Shown here piece after piece: positions 8,930 to 17,528 of a stretch of 64,000 nucleotides of DNA. The stretch is from Hydrocarboniphaga daqingensis (GTDB taxonomy: Bacteria; Pseudomonadota; Gammaproteobacteria; Nevskiales; Nevskiaceae): assembly GCF_900129825.1 (NCBI RefSeq), contig NZ_FQWZ01000001.1, positions 248,001 through 312,000 of the forward strand. The letters run 5' to 3'. Each line of letters opens with the position of its first letter. The stretch's first letter is position 1. The notes below the pieces were generated by a model. That model saw only the letters and a program-made list of their open reading frames with translations, had not been told where the DNA came from and made no database searches. A program made the position numbers and the translations under genes.

Positions 8930-11116
8930 TCAGCGACTCGCGGCCGGCGTCAGGCCGCGACGCTCCAGCAGCGGCTCGATGATCGGATCGCGGCCGCGAA
9001 AGTCGCGGTACAACTGCATCGCCTCGACGCTGCCGCCGCGCGACAGCAAGCGCTCGCGATACCAGTCGCCGTTCTCGCGCTTGAGGCCACCGTTCTCCTT
9101 GAACCAGTTGTCGGTATCGGCAACCAGCACCTCGCTCCAGATGTAGGAGTAGTAGCCGGCCGAATAGCCACCGGAGAACGTGTGCGAGAAGTAGGTCGTG
9201 CGATAGCGCGGCGGCACCGGTGCATAGTCGACGCCGGCATTGGCCAAGGCACGCTGTTCAAATGCGGCAACGTCGGAAACGCGCGCTTGCTCCGGCGACA
9301 GCTGGTGCCAGACCTGATCGAGCAATGACGCGGACAGATACTCGGTGGTCGCAAAGCCCTGGTTGAACTTTTCGGCCGCCTGGATCTTGGCCACCAGTGC
9401 CAGCGGCATCGGCTCGCCGGTCTGGTAGTGCTTGGCGTAATTGGCCAGCACCTTGGGCCAGGTGGCCCACATCTCGTTGGCCTGCGACGGGTACTCGACA
9501 AAGTCGCGCGGCACGCTGGTGCCGGAAAACAGCGGGTAGCGCACGTTTGAGAACAAGCCGTGCAGCGCATGGCCGAACTCGTGGAACGTGGTCTGCACTT
9601 CGTCCGACGTCAGCAGCACTGGCTGACCGTCGGCCGGCTTGGTGATGTTCAAGTGGTTGGCGACCACCGGCTTGTAGCCGAACAGCGCGCTCTGGTCGAC
9701 GTAGGAATTCATCCAGGCGCCGCCGCGCTTGGAGTCACGCTTGAACGGATCGAAGATGAAGATGCCGAGCGCCTTGCCGTCGTGGAAAACTTCGAACGTG
9801 CGGATGTCCGGGTGGTACTTGGGCAGATCGGTACGCTCCGAAAAGCTCAGGCCATACAACTCGTGAGCGGCATAAAACACGCCGTTCTCCAGCACGCTGC
9901 GCAGCTCGAAGTACGGCTTGATCTCGCTCTCGTCCAGATCGTAGCGCTGCTTGCGTACCGCCTCGGCGTAGTAGGCCCAGTCCCAGGCCGCCAGCTTGAA
10001 GCCGCCACGCTGCGCGTCAATGATCTTTTGCATGTCGGCCGCTTCGCGTCGTGCATTGCCGACCGCCGGCGCTGCCAGCTGCCCCAGCAGCTTGTTGACG
10101 GCGGCCGTGGTCTTGGCCGTGGTGTCTTCCAGCTGATACGCCGCGTGGCTCGGGTAGCCGAGCAAGTGGGCGCGATCCGCGCGGACTTGGACGATCGCCG
10201 CGACGACCGCCTTGTTGTCGGCGTCGTTGCCACGGTTGCCGCGTTCGATCGATGCCTTGTACAGCCGCTCGCGCAGCGCACGGTTCTTCAACACGGCCAG
10301 CGCCGGTTGGCCGCTGGTGTTCTGCAACTTGAGCACGAACTTGCCGTCGAGCCCCTTGGCCTTGGCGGCGGCAGCCGCCGCGGCAATGGCGCTGTCGTCC
10401 AATCCGTCGAGTTCGGCGCGCGTATCGACGACGACGGCCGAGTCGTTGGTTTCTTTGAGCACGTTCTGCTGGAACTGCGTGGTCAGCTTGGCCAGTTGCT
10501 CGTTGTAGGCCTTGAGCTTGTCCTTGTCGGCATCCGACAACTGCGCGCCGGCGCGGATGAAGTTGACGTAGTAACGCTCCAGCAAGCGCTGGCTCTCAGC
10601 GTCGAGGCCGAGCGTGGCACGCTGCTCGTACAGCGCACGCACGCGGCCAAACAGCCGGGCGTCGAGCACGATCGCATCGTTGTACGCCGACAGCTTGGGC
10701 GATACGTCGGCGTCGATGCGATCAAGCTCGTCGTTGGTGTGCGCGCTGGTCAAATTGAAAAACACGGCCGACACGCGGCCCAGCGTCTGACCGCTGCGCT
10801 CCATCGCGACGATCGTGTTGTCGAACGTCGGCGCCGCTGGATTGGCCGCGATGCGCTCGATCTCGGCACGCCCTTCGGCCATGCCGATCTCGAAGGCCGG
10901 CATGAAGTGTTCGTTGCGGAAGCGGTCGAACGGCGGGTAGTGGTACGGCAGCGTGCTCAGGCCCAGCAAGGGATTGGCCGTAGCAGCCTCGACGGCAACG
11001 GTAGAAGACGCATCGCGCGTGGACGGCATCGTGGCGGACTCGGTCGGGGGCGTCGGCTGGCTGGCGCAAGCGACAAGGCCGCCGGCCAGCAGCGTCGTCA
11101 TCATCGGGTTTTTCAT
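8930..11116 (-). CDS. dcp: M3 family peptidyl-dipeptidase, predicted lipoprotein
   Basis: Zinc metallopeptidase that in relatives removes dipeptides from peptide C-termini. The active site is TTFHEFGHALHGLFSN, with HExxH, followed by SGTSVPRDFVEYPSQ, a signature close to E. coli Dcp rather than oligopeptidase A. I start at the ATG 11116, not the GTG 11146: the ATG has AAGGGA just upstream and opens a clean lipoprotein signal, MKNPMMTTLLAGGLVAC, with lipobox Cys at residue 17. That puts the enzyme in the periplasm, anchored to a membrane. Length is 728 aa from this start. A 12-base palindrome lies at 11146-11157 upstream. Confidence 0.92.
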   Translation of the reverse strand: MKNPMMTTLLAGGLVACASQPTPPTESATMPSTRDASSTVAVEAATANPLLGLSTLPYHYPPFDRFRNEHFMPAFEIGMAEGRAEIERIAANPAAPTFDNTIVAMERSGQTLGRVSAVFFNLTSAHTNDELDRIDADVSPKLSAYNDAIVLDARLFGRVRALYEQRATLGLDAESQRLLERYYVNFIRAGAQLSDADKDKLKAYNEQLAKLTTQFQQNVLKETNDSAVVVDTRAELDGLDDSAIAAAAAAAKAKGLDGKFVLKLQNTSGQPALAVLKNRALRERLYKASIERGNRGNDADNKAVVAAIVQVRADRAHLLGYPSHAAYQLEDTTAKTTAAVNKLLGQLAAPAVGNARREAADMQKIIDAQRGGFKLAAWDWAYYAEAVRKQRYDLDESEIKPYFELRSVLENGVFYAAHELYGLSFSERTDLPKYHPDIRTFEVFHDGKALGIFIFDPFKRDSKRGGAWMNSYVDQSALFGYKPVVANHLNITKPADGQPVLLTSDEVQTTFHEFGHALHGLFSNVRYPLFSGTSVPRDFVEYPSQANEMWATWPKVLANYAKHYQTGEPMPLALVAKIQAAEKFNQGFATTEYLSASLLDQVWHQLSPEQARVSDVAAFEQRALANAGVDYAPVPPRYRTTYFSHTFSGGYSAGYYSYIWSEVLVADTDNWFKENGGLKRENGDWYRERLLSRGGSVEAMQLYRDFRGRDPIIEPLLERRGLTPAASR

Positions 11117-11145
11117 GGGTCCCTTGTTTTGATTTTGGGTGGACA

Positions 11146-11157
11146 CGGGCTAGCCCG
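11146..11157. promoter_or_regulatory. Perfect 12-base palindrome upstream of the M3 peptidase gene
   Basis: CGGGCTAGCCCG reads the same on both strands and lies about 30 bases before the peptidase ATG. A possible -10 element TAATGT on the minus strand (about 11168-11173) would place the palindrome near the transcription start. It could be an operator or chance; there is no regulator gene next to it. Confidence 0.25.
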
Positions 11158-11245
11158 CAGCCGAGGGCGACATTAGCCGGTTGGAGGCCGACACCGCACG
11201 GCGATCACGGCCGGGAAAACCCCCAAGCGCGGCGTCATCCACCAC

Positions 11246-11812
11246 TCAGACCGCAGGCGGACACGCTGGCGCTGCGCCCGGCGCCACCGTCGGTACCGCG
11301 CGCGAGACCGCATCGGCCAGTGCGTCGAGTGCGCGCTGATGCCCGGCGACCAGCGCATCAAAGCCGTCGGCGACCGGCTCGACACGGCGAAACGCGCACT
11401 GCAGCGTCGCGTCGCGTGTGGCGCCGCGCAACTGCCACTGGGCTTCGACCAGCGCGTAGCCACCCAGTACCGATTCGAACCGCGTGATCGCGACGCTCAG
11501 TCGCACGCCATCCGGGGCGGCGATGCCGGCCAGCCGCGCCGTCAAGCCGTTGCGGATCTCATCGGGCAGCGGGGCGATCCACTGCTGACCCTCGACCAAG
11601 GCGACGCGCTCGGCGCCTTGGCGCACGACCAGCTGCGGGTAGTCCGCAGCGGCCGGCACCTTGACCGCATCGACGTCAATCATCGAGGCCTGCTGCGGCA
11701 GCGCGCCCGCGTCCAGCGGACGCAGCAGCGTGTAGTAGCGAATCGGCGGCGCCGATGCGCAAGCCGCCAGCATGACGAGCAGCAAGGAAGCGGCAATCAG
11801 GCGGATGTTCAT
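11246..11812 (-). CDS. pqiC: PqiC-like ABC-type transport auxiliary lipoprotein
   Basis: Outer-membrane lipoprotein partner of the PqiB tunnel, thought to help lipid transfer at the outer membrane. The signal peptide ends with lipobox LLVMLAAC (Cys near residue 18), then PPIRYYTLL, the conserved opening of the PqiC/DUF330 family. The segment QWIAPLPDEIRNGLTARLA is also typical. Length 188 aa is normal. Its ATG overlaps the pqiB stop by one base (TGATG), showing translational coupling. It is the last gene of the gph-pqiA-pqiA-pqiB-pqiC run. Confidence 0.9.
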   Translation of the reverse strand: MNIRLIAASLLLVMLAACASAPPIRYYTLLRPLDAGALPQQASMIDVDAVKVPAAADYPQLVVRQGAERVALVEGQQWIAPLPDEIRNGLTARLAGIAAPDGVRLSVAITRFESVLGGYALVEAQWQLRGATRDATLQCAFRRVEPVADGFDALVAGHQRALDALADAVSRAVPTVAPGAAPACPPAV

Positions 11813-13503
11813 CAGGACTCCGGAACGACGGGTACGGTGCTGGTCGCGGGCAGCGCTGGGATGGCACCGGCCGGCGGCGCCGGATCAGGATCGCCATCCT
11901 TGCGGCCGCGCAGCAGCGATTCGGGATGGCGTTGCAGATAGTCGGCCAGCGTGCGTAGCGAGCGCGCCGCGCGGCCGACTTCGTCCATCGTGTCGCGCAC
12001 ATCGCTCTGCAGGCGGCTGTCGTCCGACAAGGCGTCACTGGCGGCACCGAGCGTGCGCTGCGCGTCCTGCACGGCCTTCTGCACCTCAGGCAACACCTGG
12101 CCGTCGAGCCGCTTCAGCAAGGCGTCGGCCGAGGTCAGCGTGCTGTTGAGGTTGTTACCGATCTGGTCGAACGGAATCGCATCGAGCTTGGTGACGATGT
12201 TGCTGATCTGCTCTTGAATCTGATCGAACTCGCCGCGAGAGGTCGGGATTTCGAGCGGAGACTGGTCGGCCGGCGGCACCACGCGAGCGCTCTTCGGGTC
12301 GAAGTCGAGCGCGATGAACAACTGGCCGGTGATCAGGTTGGCCGTGCGCAACTGTGCGCGCAGATTGCGCTCCACCAGCATCCGGAAGAAGGTATCGGCG
12401 GTCTTGGGCTCGCGCTTGGAATGACGCTGCCAACTGTCGAATGCACGGCCCATGCTGCGCGGGTAGACGTCGATGGCGACGTCGGTCCAGAAGTCGCGAC
12501 GTTCACGGTCGAAGTCCAGCTCGAGCGACTTGACGCGGCCGATCTCGATCCCTTGAAACACCACCGGCGACCCGACCGTGAGCCCCCGTGTGCTCTGGTA
12601 AAAGCGCAGCCGCAACCGCACCGACTCGGCTTCCGATGGCGCTTGCGCTGCGGTGCGATCGTCGAACAGCGTGAACTGCGTGTTCTCCGGCGCCGGATCG
12701 CCCGGCTGGTCTTCCGGAAACGGCTGGAACGCGATGCCGCCGGCAATGACGGTGGCCAGCGATTGCGTGTTCAGCCTGAAGCCGCTGGCATCGACTTGGA
12801 CATCCAGGCCGCTGGCATTCCAGAACCGGGCGTTGGTGGTCACGAACCGGTCGTAAGGCGCGTCGATGAACATCTGCAGCGTGACGCGCTTGCCATCGGC
12901 GTCGAGTGCGCGGTCGACGATATGACCGACCGCGATGCGCCGGTAGTAGACCGGCGAGCCAGCATCGAGCGAGCCCAGGTCGTTGGTTGTCAGCACAAAA
13001 CGACGGCCCTGCTGGTCGTTGGTCACGCCCGGCGGCTTTTCCAGGCCGCGAAACTCGGTGCGTTCCTGCTTGGAATGGCCGACGTCGACGCCGATATAAG
13101 CGCCCGAAATCAGCGTGCCCAGGCCCGAAACGCCGCCGAGGCCGACGCGCGGCCGCACCACCCAGAAGCGCGAATCGTCGACCGCCGCGATCTGCGCGTC
13201 GCGAATCAGATCGACGTGCACGCGGACACCCTGGCCGTCATCAGTCAACTCGGTGCGTCGCACCTTGCCGATCGGTACTTCCTTGTACCGGACCTCGGTC
13301 TTGCCCGACTCAATGCCTTCGGCCGTCTTGAAGTCGATCACGATCGACGGACCCGAGCTCAGGTAGCTGCGCACGCCGAGCACGCCGGCTGCAATCGCCG
13401 CGATCAAGGGCACGACCCAGATCACCGAAACCGTCCAGCGACGCGGCGGACGCAGCGAGGGCTCGGGAAGATCGCTCAACAGATTCGGATCGGGTGGACT
13501 CAT
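11812..13503 (-). CDS. pqiB: PqiB-like intermembrane transport protein with three MCE domains
   Basis: MCE (MlaD) protein predicted to form a periplasm-spanning tunnel for lipids. After a short cytoplasmic N-terminus there is one membrane helix (VSVIWVVPLIAAIAAGVLGV, about residues 25-44). Three MCE domains follow, starting near SGPSIVIDFKTAEGIESGK, RRFVLTTNDLGSLDAGSPV and RLRLRFYQSTRGLTVGSPV. The C-terminal ~130 residues are rich in heptads (DQIQEQISNIVTKLDAIPF and beyond) and should form the needle coiled coil. I start at ATG 13503 because the longer frame would run into the upstream pqiA gene; stop and start are one base apart. 563 aa, close to E. coli PqiB (546). Confidence 0.93.
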   Translation of the reverse strand: MSPPDPNLLSDLPEPSLRPPRRWTVSVIWVVPLIAAIAAGVLGVRSYLSSGPSIVIDFKTAEGIESGKTEVRYKEVPIGKVRRTELTDDGQGVRVHVDLIRDAQIAAVDDSRFWVVRPRVGLGGVSGLGTLISGAYIGVDVGHSKQERTEFRGLEKPPGVTNDQQGRRFVLTTNDLGSLDAGSPVYYRRIAVGHIVDRALDADGKRVTLQMFIDAPYDRFVTTNARFWNASGLDVQVDASGFRLNTQSLATVIAGGIAFQPFPEDQPGDPAPENTQFTLFDDRTAAQAPSEAESVRLRLRFYQSTRGLTVGSPVVFQGIEIGRVKSLELDFDRERRDFWTDVAIDVYPRSMGRAFDSWQRHSKREPKTADTFFRMLVERNLRAQLRTANLITGQLFIALDFDPKSARVVPPADQSPLEIPTSRGEFDQIQEQISNIVTKLDAIPFDQIGNNLNSTLTSADALLKRLDGQVLPEVQKAVQDAQRTLGAASDALSDDSRLQSDVRDTMDEVGRAARSLRTLADYLQRHPESLLRGRKDGDPDPAPPAGAIPALPATSTVPVVPES

Positions 13504-13504
13504 G

Positions 13505-14212
13505 TCAGGCCTGGTCAGGAGACGCCGGAGCAGCGTCGGCAGCAACAGCGTGAACCTCGTCGATGGGTGCGGCGGACGCGGCCGCCGGTGCCGCATCCCA
13601 GATCAGCCGCGGATCGAATCGGCGCGATGCCAGCATGGTCAGCACGACGACGGCACCGAACGCGACGGCGCCGGGACGCGGCGTAATGTCGGCCAGCGTT
13701 TGAAACCGCACCAGAGCGGCCATCAGCGCAACGACGAAGATATCGAGCATCGACCAGTGGCCGACGAACTCGATGATGCGGTAGATCCGTGCCCGGCCGC
13801 GACGCGCCCACGATGAGCGACGCTGCGCGGTGATCAGCAGCATCGCAAGCGTGGCGATCTTCACCAGCGGCACGACGATGCTGGCGACGAATACGATGAT
13901 CGCCAGGTCGATCGACCCGGCCGTCCACAACTCGACGACGCCGCTGAGAATGGTGTCGTCGCGCGGTGCACCGCCAATCGTGCGGGTGCGCATGATCGGC
14001 AGCAGGTTAGCGGGAACATACAGAATGCTGGCGCTGATCAGCAGCGCCCAACTGCGGGAGTAGACATTGCGCTTGCGGTGGCGCAGCGGCGCAGCGCAGC
14101 GTGGGCACGGCGCACCTTCGCGCTCCGCACCGAGCTTGACCACCTGCCCGCAAGCACTGCAGGCGACGATGTTGAGCTCGGTGGCGGTGACGATGGGGCC
14201 GGATTCAGCCAT
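13505..14212 (-). CDS. pqiA: PqiA-like inner membrane protein, second half-size copy
   Basis: Inner-membrane component of the Pqi lipid-transport system. N-terminal zinc ribbon with CSACGQ and CPRCAAPL, then about four membrane helices (WALLISASILYVPANLLPI, LAIIVFVASIVVPLVKIAT, WSMLDIFVVALMAALV, VAFGAVVVLTMLAS). The segments NLLPIM and GHWSMLDIFVVA are PqiA signatures. At 235 aa it is half of E. coli PqiA, which carries two such units in one chain. The start overlaps the upstream half-pqiA stop by 8 bases and its stop is one base from the pqiB ATG. Confidence 0.9.
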   Translation of the reverse strand: MAESGPIVTATELNIVACSACGQVVKLGAEREGAPCPRCAAPLRHRKRNVYSRSWALLISASILYVPANLLPIMRTRTIGGAPRDDTILSGVVELWTAGSIDLAIIVFVASIVVPLVKIATLAMLLITAQRRSSWARRGRARIYRIIEFVGHWSMLDIFVVALMAALVRFQTLADITPRPGAVAFGAVVVLTMLASRRFDPRLIWDAAPAAASAAPIDEVHAVAADAAPASPDQA

Positions 14213-14816
14213 CGCAGCGCTCCTGGGCGATATCCCATAACTGGTGCAGATCGAAGCTGTTGAGCAGCGTCAGCAGCACGGTCAGCAGCGCAAAGCCCCA
14301 CATGCCGAGTTGCGGCGTCACCTCGGCCATTCCGGCCAGCTTGACCACGGCGACCAGCACGCCGAGCACGAACACTTCGACCATGCTCCAGGGCTGCATC
14401 GCGCGCAGCACGTGCATCGAGTATCGGAATCCAGCCGTCCGCAATCCCCAGCGCATCGGCAGCAGCACATGCAGGTACAGCAGGATCTGCAGCAACGGGA
14501 AGAAAAACACCGTCAATGCGGCCAGCAGCGCGACGAAGGCAACGCCGGTGTCGTACGTCGCCAGGATCGCGCCCCATAGCGTGGCCTCGCGCTCGGTGTT
14601 GGACACTTGCAAGGTGACGATCGGGAATACGTTGGCCAGCACCAGCACGATCAACGCGGTCAGTGCCAGCGCCAGCATCACGTCCAAGTCGAGCGGGCGG
14701 TTGCGGTACAGCGGCGCATCGCAGCGCGTACAGCGCGCCAGCACACCCGGCGCCAGCATCGGGCGTTGGAACACCGCGTCGCAGTGCTCGCAGATCACGA
14801 TCGCGTGGTTCGCCAT
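14205..14816 (-). CDS. pqiA: PqiA-like inner membrane protein, first half-size copy
   Basis: First of two adjacent half-length PqiA proteins. The zinc ribbon is CEHCDAVF and CTRCDAPLY, followed by four predicted membrane helices (VMLALALTALIVLVLANVFP, VAFVALLAALTVFFFPLLQI, WSMVEVFVLGVLVAVVKL, MWGFALLTVLLTLLNS). ANVFPIV and QPWSMVEVFVLG are family signatures. I start at the ATG 14816, because the longer frame overlaps gph; it lies 4 bases after the gph stop. 203 aa. With the next gene it probably makes the heterodimer equivalent of full-length PqiA. Confidence 0.9.
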   Translation of the reverse strand: MANHAIVICEHCDAVFQRPMLAPGVLARCTRCDAPLYRNRPLDLDVMLALALTALIVLVLANVFPIVTLQVSNTEREATLWGAILATYDTGVAFVALLAALTVFFFPLLQILLYLHVLLPMRWGLRTAGFRYSMHVLRAMQPWSMVEVFVLGVLVAVVKLAGMAEVTPQLGMWGFALLTVLLTLLNSFDLHQLWDIAQERCDG

Positions 14817-14820
14817 GGAC

Positions 14821-15516
14821 TCAGTGCAGCCGCGCCGTTGCCAGGTGCAGGCCCTGACGCGCAAGCCAGGGCGGGATCAGCTCCAGCGAGTCGAACACCG
14901 CATCGGGAGGCGATTGCGCGAAGTCGGCGTCGCCACCATAGCCGTAACGCACGCCGACCACGCTCATGCCGGCGGCGCGTGCCGCGTCCACGTCGTGGCG
15001 CGAGTCGCCGACCATCAGGCATTGGCCGACGCTGACGCCGAAGTGCCGCGCCAGATGCAGCAGCGGCGCCGGGTCGGGTTTGCGCAGCGGCAGCGAGTCT
15101 CCACCGAGTACGGCGCCGAAGTACGGCTCGATGCCCATCGCGCGCAGCAGGGGCGCGACGAAGCGCTCGGGCTTGTTGGTGCAGACCGCCATCCGCGTGC
15201 CTTGTGAGGCCAGTGCGGCCAGCGCAGCGGCCACGCCGGGATACAGCACGGTCTCGCCGATCAAATGATTCGCGTAATGAACCATGAAACGCGCAAACGC
15301 CGCTTCAAAGTCGAAGTCAGGCGCCCCGCTGTCGATGCCGTGGTGCGCAAAAGCCTGCTGCAGCAGCCAGCGCGAGCCGCGCCCGATCCATGGCGCGACG
15401 ACATCGCGCGCCACCGGCGGACGCTGATGCTCGGCCATCATCGCGTTGACGGCGTTGACCAGATCGGGCAGGGAGTCGACCAGCGTGCCGTCCAGATCGA
15501 AGATAATCAGCTGCAT
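14821..15516 (-). CDS. gph: HAD family phosphatase, phosphoglycolate phosphatase type
   Basis: Haloacid dehalogenase-like hydrolase of 231 aa. Motif I is IIFDLDGTLVDS with the nucleophile Asp at residue 7; motif II is AVCTNKPE; motif III has KPDPAPLLH; motif IV is CLMVGDSRHDVDAAR. This pattern fits phosphoglycolate phosphatase, which clears 2-phosphoglycolate formed in DNA repair. The ATG 15516 is chosen for the AAAGGAA site 4 bases upstream; the frame extends to 15585 without a better start. It opens the pqi operon with a 4-base gap and is divergent from dacB. Confidence 0.88.
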   Translation of the reverse strand: MQLIIFDLDGTLVDSLPDLVNAVNAMMAEHQRPPVARDVVAPWIGRGSRWLLQQAFAHHGIDSGAPDFDFEAAFARFMVHYANHLIGETVLYPGVAAALAALASQGTRMAVCTNKPERFVAPLLRAMGIEPYFGAVLGGDSLPLRKPDPAPLLHLARHFGVSVGQCLMVGDSRHDVDAARAAGMSVVGVRYGYGGDADFAQSPPDAVFDSLELIPPWLARQGLHLATARLH

Positions 15517-15589
15517 CGGATTCCTTTCTACTGATGTCTTGGTGCGGCGCCGTTTGCTGCCGTCACCCAGCTCACCGGAGCGCACTGCA

Positions 15590-17059
15590 TTGCCTGGTCA
15601 TCGCTCGTTTCGGTCGCTGCGCGGTGTCGCGCTGACGGCGCTGCTGCTGGCGCCGGCGGCGCAGGCGGACTTTACCGCGCTCAAGAGGCTGCAGGCTGAA
15701 GGCGCACAGGTCACTGCGTCCGTCTACGACCTCGACAACCGCAGTTTGGTGCAGACCCTGAACCCCGCGCAGCGGCTGGCGCCGGCATCGGTGACCAAGT
15801 TGGCGCTCGCCGCGGCGGCGCTCGATGCCTGGCCCGCCGACAAGGCGTTCCAGACGCGGCTGCTCGGCGCCGGCGCGATCCAGGATGGCACGCTCGCCGG
15901 CGATCTGGTGCTGCAGAGCGATGGCGACGCCACGCTCGACCAGCCGTCGCTGTGGCTCCTGGTGGCGCAACTGCGCGGCGCCGGCATCAACGCCGTCGGT
16001 GGCCGGCTGCTGGTCAACCCCTCATATGGCCCGCTGGCCTGCGACAACCTTGACCGCTGCCAGGCGCTGGAACGCAGCGACACCGCCTACAACGTACCGC
16101 TGGCCGGCATCGGCATCGACTACGGCACCTGGTGTACGCAGATCATCGCGGGCGTCGTCGGCAGCGAGGCGCAACTGCGAGGCTGCGGCACGTCGCGGCT
16201 GCCGCTGCCAGCCGACGGGGCGATTCGCACGGTTGCCGCCAGCGGCAAGAACCGTGTGTGGGTCGAGCGCGTCACCGTCGACGGCCGTGACCGGCTGCGG
16301 GTCGGCGGCACGATTCCGGCCGGCACCGAACAGCGCGTGTTCCGGGCGATGTCGAGCCCGGCACAGGGCACCGGCGAGACGCTGCGGCAAATGCTGGTGG
16401 AAGCCGGCATCCGCATAGGCGAGACGGTATCGATCGTCTACGGCCCGTTGCCGACGTCGTCGCGGGTCCTGGCCCAGACCGAAGGACTGGCACTGCGCGA
16501 ACAGCTCGGCCGCATGCTGCGCTACTCCAACAACTACATCGCCGACCTGCTGACGCTGAACCTCGGCGCCGCGCGGCTGCCGCAGCCGCCAACGCAGCTC
16601 GGCGATGCCGCCAAGGCGCTGGCGGCGTTCGTCGCCAGCACGCGCGAGCCGGCGAGCAAGGGGGCGCCGGCGACCGCGCCGGCGCTATTCAGCGGCAGCG
16701 GGCTGACGCCGGAGAACGAGCTGTCGGCCGACGACTTGATCGGCCTGCTCGCGCATCAGTACCGCGACACGCGCAACTTCCCGGCGTTTTACGGTGCGCT
16801 GGTCGTGCCGCGGCAAGCTCCGTTCAACTTCGTTCGCCAAGGCAATGACGACTGGCTCGACCGGGTCACGCTGAAGACCGGGACGATGAACGTGCCGCGG
16901 TCGGTCTGCGGCATCGCCGGCTATCTGCGCAAGAAGAACGGCGGCTGGATGGCGTTTGCGGTCATCGTCAACGGCGGGCCGACGCGGCTGCAGATTCCGC
17001 TGCAGCAGGCCATGGACGCCGCGCGGCACGATATCCAGGACGTGTTGGCGCGCTACTGA
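15590..17059 (+). CDS. dacB: D-alanyl-D-alanine carboxypeptidase/endopeptidase (PBP4 type)
   Basis: Periplasmic class C low-mass penicillin-binding protein that trims or cuts peptidoglycan cross-links. The three active-site motifs are present: SVTK in APASVTKLALAAA, SNN in RYSNNYIADL, and KTG in LKTGTMNVP. The signal peptide is HRSFRSLRGVALTALLLAP ending AAQAD. No ATG serves this start. I use TTG 15590, which has GGAG 9 bases upstream and gives a 26-residue signal peptide; GTG 15542 is the alternative. From TTG the protein is 489 aa, close to E. coli DacB (477). Divergent from gph, convergent with the globin gene. Confidence 0.92.
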   Translation: MPGHRSFRSLRGVALTALLLAPAAQADFTALKRLQAEGAQVTASVYDLDNRSLVQTLNPAQRLAPASVTKLALAAAALDAWPADKAFQTRLLGAGAIQDGTLAGDLVLQSDGDATLDQPSLWLLVAQLRGAGINAVGGRLLVNPSYGPLACDNLDRCQALERSDTAYNVPLAGIGIDYGTWCTQIIAGVVGSEAQLRGCGTSRLPLPADGAIRTVAASGKNRVWVERVTVDGRDRLRVGGTIPAGTEQRVFRAMSSPAQGTGETLRQMLVEAGIRIGETVSIVYGPLPTSSRVLAQTEGLALREQLGRMLRYSNNYIADLLTLNLGAARLPQPPTQLGDAAKALAAFVASTREPASKGAPATAPALFSGSGLTPENELSADDLIGLLAHQYRDTRNFPAFYGALVVPRQAPFNFVRQGNDDWLDRVTLKTGTMNVPRSVCGIAGYLRKKNGGWMAFAVIVNGGPTRLQIPLQQAMDAARHDIQDVLARY

Positions 17060-17086
17060 GCTGCTGCGGCGCGTGGCGATGCGGCG

Positions 17087-17500
17087 TTAGCCGGGCTGAT
17101 TGCGCATCCAGTCGGCGGTCTGCAGAAACGACTGCATCAGGCCCTGCGCCAGGTCGGGATCGAGATCGATCTCGACGATGGCATCGTACATGCAGCGCAA
17201 CCATTGATCGCGTTCGGACAGGCCGATCGCATACGGCATGTGCCGGGCACGAAGGCGCGGGTGACCAAAGCGCTGTACGAACAGGTCGGGGCCGCCGGAC
17301 CAGCCGCACAGGAACCAGAAAAACTTGTCGCGCGAGCCCTCCAGCGTCGGCGGATGCAGGTCGCGAATGCCTCGGTAATCGGCGTCGCGGTCCATCCGGT
17401 CATAAAATGCGTCGACCAAGCGCCGGATGCCGGCCTCCCCGCCCAGCCGGTCGAACAACGAGGCTGGGATCGGGTCACTACTGTCGGAACTGATTTGCAT
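17087..17500 (-). CDS. Group II truncated haemoglobin
   Basis: Small haem protein of 137 aa that binds O2 or NO. LFDRLGGEAGIRRLVDAFY is the globin A/B-helix start, YRGIRDLHP the CD region, and FGHPRLRARHMPYAIG the F region with the proximal His (RHMPYAIG). The Trp in RDQWLRCMYDA is at the G8 position that marks group II. Role is inferred: NO or oxygen chemistry in low oxygen. It is divergent from the Tet-type exporter with only 28 bases between the starts and converges on dacB. Confidence 0.92.
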   Translation of the reverse strand: MQISSDSSDPIPASLFDRLGGEAGIRRLVDAFYDRMDRDADYRGIRDLHPPTLEGSRDKFFWFLCGWSGGPDLFVQRFGHPRLRARHMPYAIGLSERDQWLRCMYDAIVEIDLDPDLAQGLMQSFLQTADWMRNQPG

Positions 17501-17528
17501 GATGCGTCCATGTTAAGCGGGTCGATCG

